In this document: positions 46,259 through 55,735 of the stretch, piece by piece | Position numbering within the stretch: position 1 is the stretch's first letter | How the letters are laid out: every line of letters starts with the position of its first letter | NCBI RefSeq assembly: GCF_001988955.1 | Contig: NZ_CP014263.1 | Location: forward strand, 5,206,501-5,270,500 | Source of the DNA: Spirosoma montaniterrae | GTDB lineage: Bacteria > Bacteroidota > Bacteroidia > Cytophagales > Spirosomataceae | Direction: 5' to 3' | Length of the DNA stretch: 64,000 nucleotides | Position numbers and translations under genes: made by a program | Notes under the pieces: generated by a model | The model's database searches: none | Seen by the model: the letters and a program-made list of their open reading frames with translations, nothing else | What the model was told of the DNA's origin: nothing

Positions 46259-47719
46259 ATGAAGCGTATTCTCTACTGGTTTCGCAACGATTTGCGGCTG
46301 CACGACAACGAAGGTTTTGCCCGCGCCGTGGCTGATGCCGATGCCGTGCTGCCCGTGTTTGTATTCGATCTGCGCTGGTTCAAAGACCATAACGAACTGG
46401 GTTTCACTAAAACGGGCGTTTACCGAACTAACTTTCTGATTGAAGCCGTAACCGACCTCCGCCGGTCGTTACAGGCTAATGGAGCCGACCTGATTATACG
46501 GGTTGGGAACCCGGCAACTGTGCTGGCCGATTTGGCCGAAACTATCGGCGCTGAGGCCATTTATGCCAGTAAAGAAGTAACGCAGGAAGAAACCGACGTG
46601 GAGTCGGACCTGAGCAAGCAGCTCAAACCACTCAATATAGACATCGAATTATTCTGGCAGTCAACGCTTTACCATGTTCGCGACTTGCCGTTCTCGGTCG
46701 CTAAACTTCCCGATGTTTTCTCGCAGTTCCGTAACAAAATCGAGAAATACGCTAACGTGCGCGATTTAGTGCCAACGCCGGGTAAGGTTCGGTTATCGCC
46801 AGATTCGGCAGGTATGCCGGTTTCGCCCGGTCCTGTGCCTACGCTGGCAACGCTTGGCTTTTCGGGCGACATTGTTGCCGACGTGCGGGCGGCTGTACCA
46901 TTCAAAGGGGGCGAAACCGTTGCGCTGACTCGGCTAATGCAGTACGTTTGGGAAAAAGACCTTATCAGAACCTACAAAGAAACCCGCAACGGAATGCTCG
47001 GCGAAGACTATTCGAGCAAGTTCTCGGCGTGGCTGTCGATGGGGTGTTTGTCGCCCCGGCAAGTGTATTGGGAGGTTCAGCGGTATGAGCAGGAACGCGT
47101 CAAAAACGACTCGACCTACTGGCTGATTTTTGAACTCATCTGGCGCGATTTTTTCCGGTTTGTAGCGTTGCGCTACGGCACCCGGCTCTTCAAACCAAGC
47201 GGCATCCGGCACGATATGACCAAAAAATGGCGTCGCGACCGCGATTTGTTTCTGCGCTGGGCCGAAGGCGAAACCGGTATTCCCTTCATCGACGCCAACA
47301 TGCGCGAACTGAACGCTACCGGGTTTATGAGCAACCGGGGACGGCAGAATGTCGGTAGCTTTTTAGTAAAAGACCTCGGCATTGACTGGACCTGGGGCGC
47401 GGCTTATTTTGAAAGCCTGCTCGTCGATTACGACCCATGTAGCAACTGGGGTAACTGGAACTACGTAGCGGGTGTAGGCAACGACCCGCGCGAAGATCGG
47501 TATTTTAACATTTACAGTCAGGCTACGCGCTACGACGAGCAGGGCCAATATGTGAAACACTGGCTACCCGAACTGGCGCGGGTGCCGTCCGCTCAGGTAC
47601 ACCTGGTGTCGAATCTATCGGCGACTGAATTGGCGCAGTACAACGTTCGGCTGGGCGACTCATATCCCTTACCAGTCATCAGCCCGGCCAAGTGGCTGAA
47701 GGGCGAAAGAAACCGCTAA
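46259..47719 (+). CDS. DASH-family cryptochrome
   Basis: 486 residues, photolyase/cryptochrome family. The N-terminal antenna domain opens [20 protein letters not shown]. The FAD-binding half includes [40 protein letters not shown]-type sequence ([20 protein letters not shown] here) and [22 protein letters not shown], all typical of CRY-DASH. Family members repair cyclobutane dimers in single-stranded or looped DNA and may signal light. Length and motifs are complete. Confidence 0.93.
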   Translation: [486 protein letters not shown]

Positions 47720-47743
47720 CGTAATTTTACGTCTAATATCTCG

Positions 47744-47751
47744 TAGTTTTG
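47744..47751 (+). promoter_or_regulatory. Probable -7 element of the LemA operon
   Basis: TAGTTTTG matches TAnnTTTG and lies 44 bases before the LemA start. The -33 region is weak (TTTTAC), so support is limited. Confidence 0.35.
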
Positions 47752-47795
47752 GTCAAATTTGATCCGGTTAACAACCTTTTCCATCCAAACAAACC

Positions 47796-48377
47796 ATGTC
47801 AAGAGTCACTATCATTGTCGTTGTCGTTCTGGTTCTGCTGGGCTTTTACGGTTGCAGTTCTTACAACGGCTTAGTACAGAAAGATACGCAGGTCGAAAAC
47901 GCCTGGGCCAATGTGCAAACACAATACCAACGCCGGGCCGACCTCATCCCGAACCTCGTCAGAACCGTTCAGGGAGCCGCCAAATTTGAGCAAAGTACGC
48001 TGACCGCCGTTATTCAGGCCCGCGCCAACGCTACGGGCATCAAGCTGAGTGCCGATCAACTGACGCCCGAGAACATTCAGAAGTTTCAGGCTGCACAAGA
48101 TCAACTGGGTGGTTCGCTCTCACGGTTGCTGGCAGTGGCCGAAAGCTACCCGCAGTTGAAAGCAACGCAGAATTTCTCTGAATTGCAGGCGCAGCTCGAA
48201 GGTACTGAAAACCGTATTACCGTAGCTCGCAACGACTTCAACGGCGTAGCAACGGGCTATAACCAATCGGTGCGGTCGTTCCCGAACAATATCTTCGCCG
48301 GTATTTTCGGCTTCCAGCGTAAAGGTCTGTTCGAGGCATCGCAAGCTGCTCAAAGTGCCCCAACGGTACAATTTTAA
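47796..48377 (+). CDS. LemA family protein
   Basis: 193 residues. One N-terminal membrane helix (about 4-20) ends at GFYGCSSYNGLV, which could also be a lipobox-like cysteine. The LemA helical domain follows, with VENAWANVQTQYQRRADLIPNLVRTVQG, the family hallmark. LemA proteins sit at the membrane and are usually encoded with TPM-domain proteins, as here. Their role is unknown. Confidence 0.92.
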   Translation: MSRVTIIVVVVLVLLGFYGCSSYNGLVQKDTQVENAWANVQTQYQRRADLIPNLVRTVQGAAKFEQSTLTAVIQARANATGIKLSADQLTPENIQKFQAAQDQLGGSLSRLLAVAESYPQLKATQNFSELQAQLEGTENRITVARNDFNGVATGYNQSVRSFPNNIFAGIFGFQRKGLFEASQAAQSAPTVQF

Positions 48378-48385
48378 GCTATTGA

Positions 48386-48449
48386 GTTATCGGGTTGTAG
48401 GGTTATAACGTTGTCGTTCAGGCATCAGCTAACTTTACAACCCGATAAC
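48386..48449. repeat. Palindrome of GGGTTGTA words between LemA and TPM genes
   Basis: GTTATCGGGTTGTA (48386-48399) and TACAACCCGATAAC (48436-48449) are perfect 14-base arms. Further GGGTTATAACG and CAACCTTATAAC words extend the dyad to about 48467. It lies inside an operon of same-strand genes. Confidence 0.8.
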
Positions 48450-48470
48450 CGTACAACCTTATAACTTTTT

Positions 48471-48905
48471 ATGTCTTCTCCCTTCACCCCCGAAGAGCAG
48501 CAGCGAATTGTTGAGGCTATTCGGCAGGCCGAGAAAGCCACGTCGGGCGAAATTCGGGTGCATGTTGAACCGCATTGTGCAGGTAATGACCCTGTTGCGC
48601 GGGCCATCGACGTATTTGCGCAGTTGGGTATGCATCAGACGAAACAGCAGAATGGCGTACTATTTTACTTAGCTTACGCCGACCGAAAGTTTGCCGTTAT
48701 TGGCGATAAGGGTATCAATGCTGTCGTGCCTGTCGGGTTTTGGGAAGAGACTAAAGACCTGCTGCGCAATCATTTTGCCGTGGGCGATTTCGTCGGCGGG
48801 TTGCGGCAGGGCGTTGTGCAGGCCGGACGGCAACTGACGCAGTATTTTCCGTACGACGGCAGTACCGATACCAACGAACTCCCCGACGATATTTCGTTTC
48901 AATAA
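48471..48905 (+). CDS. TPM domain-containing protein (cytoplasmic form)
   Basis: 144 residues. It opens MSSPFTPEEQQRIVEAIRQAEKATSGEIRV, then AQLGMHQTKQQNGVLFYLAYADRKFAVIGDKGIN, the TPM (YgcG-like) fold. It has no signal peptide, unlike the next gene, so the pair may act on the two sides of the membrane. It lies between LemA and the exported TPM protein, 7 bases before the latter. Confidence 0.88.
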   Translation: MSSPFTPEEQQRIVEAIRQAEKATSGEIRVHVEPHCAGNDPVARAIDVFAQLGMHQTKQQNGVLFYLAYADRKFAVIGDKGINAVVPVGFWEETKDLLRNHFAVGDFVGGLRQGVVQAGRQLTQYFPYDGSTDTNELPDDISFQ

Positions 48906-48912
48906 TACTTCT

Positions 48913-49734
48913 GTGAACCAACCCACCATTTTTCGAAAGAGTACCCGGACGCTGCTATTGGGCGTTTGGCTGATGCTGGCGATGATACCAACGGCGGTAC
49001 TGGCACAGATGCCCAGCAGTGCCGATTCGGTGATTCCGGCGCGGCCCAATCCGCCCCGCTTAGTCAATGATTTCGTGGGTATTCTGAGCCGCTCCGACCG
49101 CGATCAGTTAGAACGGAAACTGCGTGCCTACAACGATTCTACGTCTACGCAGATTACCATCGTGATTGTGCCAACTACGGAGCCGTATCCTATTGGCGAC
49201 TTTGCTTTTCGGGTAGGCCGTAAATGGGGTGTTGGGCAGCAGGGTAAAAACAACGGTTTGGTGCTGGCCTGGGCCACCCAAACCCGCAAAATTTATATTG
49301 CTACGGGCTACGGCCTGGAGGGAGCTATTCCAGATGCCATTGCCAAACGCATCATTAGCAACACCATTGTGCCGGCCTTTAAGCAGGAACGCTATTACGA
49401 AGGCTTAGACGCGGCCACCACTGAGATCATTCAGCGGGCGCGGGGTGAATATGACGCCGAACCCGATGCGGGTGGCTCGGCAGATGGTCTCGAAATTGTG
49501 TTCTTCATCTTCCTGATTCTGTTCATCGTATTTGTAATCTCGCGCCGGAATCGGGGTGGGGGCAACAACCGGAATCGGGGCGGGGGCTTTTTTCCACCGG
49601 TGTTTTTCCCAACGTCTACCTATTCAGGTTGGGGTGGCTCCGGCGGAGGTAGTTTCGGCGGTGGAAGTAGTGGCGGCTTCGGCGGCTTTGGCGGAGGTAG
49701 CTTCGGCGGGGGCGGTGCCGGGGGCGATTACTGA
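48913..49734 (+). CDS. TPM domain-containing protein, exported, glycine-rich tail (YgcG-like)
   Basis: 273 residues from a GTG start at 48913. A signal peptide ends at AVLAQ (about 31), the TPM domain covers about 45-175 (LVNDFVGILSRSDRDQLERKL, NNGLVLAWATQTRKIYIATGYGLEG), a membrane helix lies at about 193-209 (IVFFIFLILFIVFVIS), and the C-terminus is a Gly/Ser-rich tail. This is the usual LemA partner. The tail is low in complexity and probably unfolded. A strong terminator follows. Confidence 0.9.
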   Translation: MNQPTIFRKSTRTLLLGVWLMLAMIPTAVLAQMPSSADSVIPARPNPPRLVNDFVGILSRSDRDQLERKLRAYNDSTSTQITIVIVPTTEPYPIGDFAFRVGRKWGVGQQGKNNGLVLAWATQTRKIYIATGYGLEGAIPDAIAKRIISNTIVPAFKQERYYEGLDAATTEIIQRARGEYDAEPDAGGSADGLEIVFFIFLILFIVFVISRRNRGGGNNRNRGGGFFPPVFFPTSTYSGWGGSGGGSFGGGSSGGFGGFGGGSFGGGGAGGDY

Positions 49735-49772
49735 CGCTTCTCATCCCGCGAAAAAACCGCTCAGCAAAAAAG

Positions 49773-49832
49773 GCAGATGGTGGCAAAAGAAGGCTCGTAA
49801 CTTGAGACGTTCTGTCACCATCTGCTTTTTTT
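49773..49832 (+). terminator. Terminator abutting the next start codon
   Basis: GCAGATGGTG (49773-49782) pairs perfectly with CACCATCTGC (49816-49825) and is followed by seven T (49826-49832). The next base begins the ATG of the DUF5916 gene at 49833. It ends the LemA-TPM-TPM operon. The next gene must start within this T run or be read through from it. Confidence 0.8.
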
Positions 49833-52186
49833 ATGCCCTCAACGTTACCTGCCTGTCTTCTTTTATCACTGCTTATAACCAGCGTTTTTGCCCAAACTGT
49901 TCCTGTTGTTCCCAATACGGCACAGTCGGACGTAGTAGTGCCCGACTCGCTCAAAACGACTGGTTTAGTCGCCGACGATAACGGCGGGCAGGCGGTTATT
50001 TTTCAGCCCGCCAGGAAACCCGTTACCATTCAGGCGACTGAAATTCAGGAAAAACTACGTATCGATGGGCGGTTAGACGAAGCCGACTGGCAGCGGGCCA
50101 AACCCATTCGGGGATTTACGCAGGTTGACCCCCGGCAAGGCCGACCGGCTACGTTCGACACCGACGTGCGGGTGTTGTTCAACCGGCAGTTTCTGTACAT
50201 TGCTGCTTTCAACCGCGACACACTGGGGCCACGCGGTTTGCGAACGCCCAATTTTCAGCGTGATTTTCAATTTCGGGCGCACGATTTTTTCGGGGTTTCG
50301 TTCGATGGTTTCAACGACCGGCGTAATGCGATGGCTTTGATGACCAACGCTTATGCCACTCAGCGCGATCTGTTAAGTTTCGACGACCTGTTATTCGATA
50401 CCGATTGGGATGGCTTCTGGAAAGTACGCACTACCCGCACCGATTCGGGCTGGGTGGCCGAAATGCAGATTCCGTGGCAAACGCTCCGCTACCCACACAC
50501 CGCCGATTCAACTCAAACGTGGGGCATTAATTTTTTTCGGAATCGGCGAACCACCAACGAGTTATCGGCATGGTCGGCCTTTCCACGGGCGTTCCCGTCG
50601 GGGCTGCGCATGGACTATGCCGGGCGTATGACGGGCCTGAAACCACCGCCACCGCGCCCCAACGTCCGGGTTCAGCCGTATGTATTGCTGTCGGACGACA
50701 TCTATGATGGCACCGAAGTGGGCAACAGTCGCGACACGCGCTGGAAATTGGGGGCGATATAAAATGGGCCATTAACCCTAATTCGGTGCTTGATCTGACG
50801 TTCAACACCGATTTTGCTCAGGCCGATGTTGACCGGCAGGTGAATAACCTGACGCGTTTCTCGGTGTTGTTTCCCGAACGGCGGGCGTTTTTCTTGGAAA
50901 ATGCAAGCTTGTTCGGGGCAGGGTTGGGGCCAGTAAACGACTTTGGCGAGGGCGGTAATATGGTGATTCGACCATTTTTCAGCCGCCGAATCGGGCTTGA
51001 TTTTCTGCCCGACGGCACCAGCACGCCCGTTCCAATTGATGCCGGAGCGCGGTATGTGTATCGATCTATACAGCGCAACTACGGCGGTATGCTGATTCGG
51101 CAGCGTGGCATTCCCGGCATTCCAACGACCGATTTTGCCGTGGCCCGTTACGTTGAGAACGTTGGCCGACAAAACCGTCTGGGTGCATTAGTTACATACA
51201 AAAACGTCCATAGCACCGATTCTGCTACGGGGCGGCAAGATGCGACGGTAGCTGTTGACGGCTTTTTTCGGCTGGGGCCTGCGCTCAACTACAGTACTAT
51301 GTTGATGGGTACGCTCTCGTCGGTGCGGTCATCGCTGAATGGTACGGGGCCGGGCGTGGCGGGCTACAGCCAGTTTTTCTACCGCTCGAATCAGTTGGTA
51401 GGCTGGCTCACGCAATCGGTTGTAACAAAAAATTTCGACCCGGCAGTAGGCTTTGTATCGCGTTCCGATGTGATTTCCAATGCGATAGGCACGTTTTTAG
51501 TGAGCCGTGCCAAATGGGTGCCCAAGTGGGTGCGTAACTATGAGCCGGGTGTATTTATTGAAATTTATCACAAAGCTTCGACTGGCTATTTGCAGGAAGC
51601 GCAGTGGAATTTAAACCCACTTTGGTTTACGTTCCAGAATGCGGGCTTTCTGGGCTTGTTTGCCAATCCCACGTTTCAGCGGTTAGACGATGGCGATTTC
51701 CGCCCGCTGGGACTGGCAATTGAGTCGGGTAAATACCGGTATATCCGGTACTCGCTGCTGTTCGGCAGCGATCCGTCGAAACGGGTATCATACAGTTTTC
51801 AGGGCGAAACGGGCCGCTATTACGACGGGCAACTGAGCTATGGGCGCGGGTCGCTGGTGCTGGCTCCGGTGCCGCACGTTGCTTTCACGTTTAGCACAGA
51901 ACTGAACCGTTTCAGCAACGTAGGCGGCTACACAGGCAACGTTGCTCTTTATAGCGTACAGAGCCGATTAGCTGTAAACCCGCGCCTGCAACTCATCAGC
52001 TTTATCCAGCGCAACACCTTCACCGACCGCAATGTCTGGAATATGCGACTGGCGTGGGAGTTTCAGCCACTCTCGTTCTTGTACATCGTCTACAATCGCG
52101 GAGCTTTCGCCGGATCTGTCCGTGCCACCGACCGTCAGCAGGAGCAGCACATCGTCGGAAAACTGACATACCTGAAGCAATTCTGA
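49833..52186 (+). pseudogene. DUF5916 / CBM9-like outer-membrane protein, split by one frameshift
   Basis: The first part (49833-50762) has a signal peptide (MPSTLPACLLLSLLITSVFA) and a CBM9-like domain (about 65-250, RIDGRLDEADWQRAKPI). The second part (to 52186) is the DUF5916 barrel, ending LTYLKQF. They meet at a G5 run (50750-50754); one more G restores WKLGGDIKWAINPNSVLDL and joins them into a protein of about 780 residues. It is otherwise free of stops and looks conserved, so the shift may be a sequencing error. The family is common in the outer membrane of Bacteroidota, with no assigned ligand. The stop lies in a palindrome arm. Confidence 0.85.
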
Positions 52187-52470
52187 ACCAGGATTAGCCA
52201 GGATTATCAGGAGTAAACAGGATTTATGCGCTGCGCTTGTTCGATTATCAGGTTAAACGCATTATCGAAGTTCTCGCTATTGAAAAGCCTAAACAGCCCA
52301 TTTTTCGTCTGAGTAATTTTCACAACTGCCCGATAATCTCTCAAAAATTGACCACTTTTTGAGAGATTGCCAAAGAAAATTTTATTGTGCGTTCAACCTG
52401 TTCAATTATGTAAAACAAGCGCAGCGCATAAATCCTGTTTAATCCTGATAATCTCGGCTAATCCTGGTTC
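52185..52470. repeat. 286-bp palindrome with 57-bp arms (AATCCTG family)
   Basis: The arms 52185-52241 and 52414-52470 match at about 54 of 57 bases and are made of AGGATTA, AACAGGATTTATGCGC-type words. The interior keeps partial pairing and contains a second hairpin (AATCTCTCAAAAA with TTTTTGAGAGATT). The stop codons of both convergent genes lie in the arms: TGA at 52184-52186, and a reverse-strand TAG at 52458-52460. It holds no gene. Confidence 0.92.
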
Positions 52471-53036
52471 AGACTTCGTTCGATCAGCAGAATAAACAGG
52501 TGAATCACTTTAATATGAATCTCCTGAATGCGGTCGGCATAACCGAAGTGAGGTACGCGAACTTCAACGTCGGCCTGCCCGGCGAGTTTACCGCCGTCTT
52601 TACCAGTGAGCAACACCACGTTCATGCCTTTTTGCCGGGCAGCTTCCACGGCCCGGATTACATTGGCCGAGTTGCCGCTTGTGCTGATACCCAGCAGCAC
52701 GTCGCCTGCGTTGCCCAGACCTTCGATGAAACGGGAAAATACAAACTCGTAGCCAAAATCATTGCTCACGCAGGAGAGATGGCTGACGTCGGAAATGGCG
52801 ATGGCGGGGAGTGCCCGGCGATTTTCGCGATAGCGGCCCGACAATTCTTCGGCAAAGTGCATAGCATCGCAATGGGAGCCGCCGTTGCCACACGAAATAA
52901 TTTTATGGCCGTTCTGAATGGCCTCACTCATCAGCCGGGCGGCTGCTTCGATGGATGCCAGATGGTCGGGGTTTTCTAAGAAAGTAGTAAGAACCGACTG
53001 AGCCTCAGTAAGTTCCTGGCGAATAATGTCGAGCAT
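52458..53036 (-). CDS. gmhA: D-sedoheptulose 7-phosphate isomerase
   Basis: 192 residues with a SIS domain. It has [27 protein letters not shown], the GmhA active-site signature, then [16 protein letters not shown] and [15 protein letters not shown]. It makes D-glycero-D-manno-heptose 7-phosphate for LPS core. The last residues LNQD and the stop are encoded by the arm of the neighbouring palindrome. It lies downstream of a Wzi-like gene on the same strand, which fits an envelope cluster. Confidence 0.93.
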   Translation of the reverse strand: MLDIIRQELTEAQSVLTTFLENPDHLASIEAAARLMSEAIQNGHKIISCGNGGSHCDAMHFAEELSGRYRENRRALPAIAISDVSHLSCVSNDFGYEFVFSRFIEGLGNAGDVLLGISTSGNSANVIRAVEAARQKGMNVVLLTGKDGGKLAGQADVEVRVPHFGYADRIQEIHIKVIHLFILLIERSLNQD

Positions 53037-53078
53037 GTAATTCAGGTGTGATGTTATGGTGGTAAACAGCTATCTGTC

Positions 53079-54863
53079 TCAAAAGACCCAACTCCGGTAT
53101 GGGAAATTCCAGCGGAGCGCAAAGCTGGCGGTCTGGTTGGTATATGTGTTCGAGCGGGCCTGACTGTCCTGAAAACGGTACATGTAACGGCCTTCCAGAA
53201 AGACATTGTGCCGAATCATATAGGAAGCCCGCACGTCGCCGTAATTGATAATTGTTTTGCGACCCTGCCCAATGAAATTCCCATCATCGCTCCGGCGGGT
53301 GTTGTAATCTTTTAGAATATTGCCCCCGTAGTTGAAATCGGGCGCAGGGTCAGTACCGGTCATCATTACGCCGAACGTGCCGTTGAGACTGAGCCGTTTA
53401 CGCTGGTAACGGACAATGCCTATCCCTTCTGCAAAATTACTACCCAGCGGGTGCGCCAATGGCTGGCTGTAGTGCGCGTAGTTGGTTTGCCCCGCGTTGA
53501 CTGTTGGAGAAGCCTCGTGGGCGTAGGTATAAGGCCGTGCGAGGTTCATTTCGACCTGTAGGTCAAGATTGGGTACGTTGAATGCATCGATGTATTTACC
53601 GCCAACCTGAAAAGCAAACTTATTGGTCCAGCTTCCTTTGCCCGCCATCAGGTCGCCAAGTCGAAATTCATCAAGCATAAGCTGGCTATACACTAAAAAA
53701 TGCGACAGGAAATTGGCTTTGACATCGATACCAATGAAGGCGTTATCAGCACTGCCCAGATGCGACTCAACATAGCGGTACAGGATAACCGGGTTGAGGT
53801 AGCTCAAATCTACGCGGTCGCGGCTGAAAACTTCGGCTTCAAATACGCCAAAATTAATATGGTCCGACACATTAACGCTGAGGTGATGCACAGCCATAAA
53901 TTTTGGCGGAATCAGGTCTTCGCCCGCCCGAAGTTCTACCTGCGTATTTTGCAGATGCGTGAACAGATTGGTGTACTGAAAACGCTTGCCCAACCGGGTC
54001 GAAAACTTCATGAAGAGATATTGTGGGCTATTGTCCGACAAAAACAGCGACCGATAACCATTGCCGAAAAAGTTTTTATCATGCCCAAACTGTACATTGA
54101 TGACTTTCAGCGCATTAAACGTGATATACCCCCGCGCCGACAGGTAATCAACGCCGTAGGTGCCAAATCGCTTGGTGAATCCCTCGCCCGGTGCTGAGCC
54201 GCCGAGACCACTGCTTCCGCTATACGTTAAGCCATAGTCCTGAATATACGCGGGCAGAATTGCCTGATTATCCGAAAAGAAAGAGTAAAACCCCAGCTTT
54301 TTGCCAATGGTGCCACGTACTTCCAGCCCCCGTGTATTAACGAACAACTCCTGCCGATTTGAACTAACTGGCTCGGTTTGGCGGGACACGCTTTCCATAC
54401 CCAGCCCTAAGTGCAACACTGGATTGACATGCAAATCGATGTCGGGCGTTTGCAGGCTATAGAAATCAGCTTTTTTACGATAAAAGTGCTTCAGAAATGG
54501 CTGACGGCTATCGCCCACCGACGGGGCAGGCAGCAGGTGTCGGGTAAACGGGTCTGACCGGGCCGTATCGCGTTTTACGCTGACCCACTCCCAACTGTCG
54601 TCGCGCAGGTAGTCATAATTGAAATAGTCTGTATCCGATAAATCGCGATTCGCGTTGTTCAGCAGGCTATCGGTTAACTGAATAACACTGTGTCGATTAT
54701 ACGGCTTTACCGAACTGTGAAACCCTTCAGCCCAGCGGTTTTGGCGAATCTCGAGCCGATCAATCAGATGATAGTAATCCGTGTTGAGCGGAACAAACGG
54801 ACTTTGCGCCTGAAGGGTAAGCGAACTTAAAAAAAAGCAATAAAGGAAAACGACGTGACGCAT
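53079..54863 (-). CDS. Capsule assembly Wzi-family outer-membrane protein
   Basis: 594 residues from the ATG at 54863; a TTG two codons upstream is less likely. The signal peptide is MRHVVFLYCFFLSSLTLQAQ. The rest is an 18-strand-type barrel with typical stretches GHDKNFFGNGYRSLFLSD and YTNLFTHLQNT, matching the Wzi family that binds capsule polysaccharide at the cell surface. It precedes gmhA on the same strand. No wza or wzc gene is nearby. Confidence 0.85.
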   Translation of the reverse strand: MRHVVFLYCFFLSSLTLQAQSPFVPLNTDYYHLIDRLEIRQNRWAEGFHSSVKPYNRHSVIQLTDSLLNNANRDLSDTDYFNYDYLRDDSWEWVSVKRDTARSDPFTRHLLPAPSVGDSRQPFLKHFYRKKADFYSLQTPDIDLHVNPVLHLGLGMESVSRQTEPVSSNRQELFVNTRGLEVRGTIGKKLGFYSFFSDNQAILPAYIQDYGLTYSGSSGLGGSAPGEGFTKRFGTYGVDYLSARGYITFNALKVINVQFGHDKNFFGNGYRSLFLSDNSPQYLFMKFSTRLGKRFQYTNLFTHLQNTQVELRAGEDLIPPKFMAVHHLSVNVSDHINFGVFEAEVFSRDRVDLSYLNPVILYRYVESHLGSADNAFIGIDVKANFLSHFLVYSQLMLDEFRLGDLMAGKGSWTNKFAFQVGGKYIDAFNVPNLDLQVEMNLARPYTYAHEASPTVNAGQTNYAHYSQPLAHPLGSNFAEGIGIVRYQRKRLSLNGTFGVMMTGTDPAPDFNYGGNILKDYNTRRSDDGNFIGQGRKTIINYGDVRASYMIRHNVFLEGRYMYRFQDSQARSNTYTNQTASFALRWNFPYRSWVF

Positions 54864-55000
54864 GTACAATACCAGCTATTCGACCCTGCTAACCTTTGCA
54901 AAAATGATGCGGTAAACCATATGAGCCGGTTAAATTAGGCAATCGGTTTGGATATACGCCAACCAAGCGACTAATTTACGCCAAAAGACGCCTTCTCCAC

Positions 55001-55648
55001 ATGTTTGTTTTTACACAACAGCCCTCGCTCATCAATCAATACATAGCCGAACTTCGCGATGTATCTATTCAGCGCGACCGGCTACGCTTTCGCCGAAACC
55101 TGGAACGCATCGGCGAACTGATGGCCTACGAAATTTCGAAAACGCTGTCGTATCACAATGTGTCTATTCCAACGCAATTGGGCATAGCGCATACGCAAGT
55201 CATTCGGCAACAGCCTGTTCTGGCTACCATTCTGCGGGCAGGAATACCGTTTCACCAGGGTTTCGCCAACTACTTCGACCAGGCCGAGAACGCCTTTGTG
55301 GGTGCGTATCGGGGCTACTCGCCCAACCAGCAGGATGAGTTTGAGATAGAAATGGACTACATTGTTGGGCCAGACTTAAGCGGCAAAACACTGATTTTGT
55401 GCGACCCAATGCTGGCAACGGGCCGTTCGCTCGAAAAAGTCTACCATGCTATGCTACGCTACGGCATTCCGGCCCAAACGCACATTGCCGCCGTCATTGC
55501 AAGCCCCGAAGGTGTTCGGCATGTACAACAGCTACTACCTCAGTGCCACCTTTGGCTCGGCGCCATTGACGACCATCTGAACGAGCATTCATACATCGTA
55601 CCCGGCTTAGGCGACGCCGGTGATCTGGCCTACGGGGGGAAGGTTTGA
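55001..55648 (+). CDS. upp: Uracil phosphoribosyltransferase
   Basis: 215 residues. LATILRAGIPFHQGF and the PRPP loop ILCDPMLATGRSLEKV are characteristic, and the C-terminal PGLGDAGDLAYG is the uracil-binding segment of UPRTase. It salvages uracil to UMP. It is divergent from the Wzi-like gene and converges on lolA. Confidence 0.95.
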   Translation: MFVFTQQPSLINQYIAELRDVSIQRDRLRFRRNLERIGELMAYEISKTLSYHNVSIPTQLGIAHTQVIRQQPVLATILRAGIPFHQGFANYFDQAENAFVGAYRGYSPNQQDEFEIEMDYIVGPDLSGKTLILCDPMLATGRSLEKVYHAMLRYGIPAQTHIAAVIASPEGVRHVQQLLPQCHLWLGAIDDHLNEHSYIVPGLGDAGDLAYGGKV

Positions 55649-55735
55649 TACAAGGTGTGAAGGGATAGGGTATAAGGCCGAAAAGCGTTTGTTTATCAAC
55701 GCACCTTTACAACCTATCCATTTTTATTTTACCAT

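Noticed and set aside
44635..47719. Light-sensing circuit of kinase, regulator and cryptochrome
   Set aside because: Adjacency on one strand is the only evidence; no shared promoter motif or sensor domain links them.
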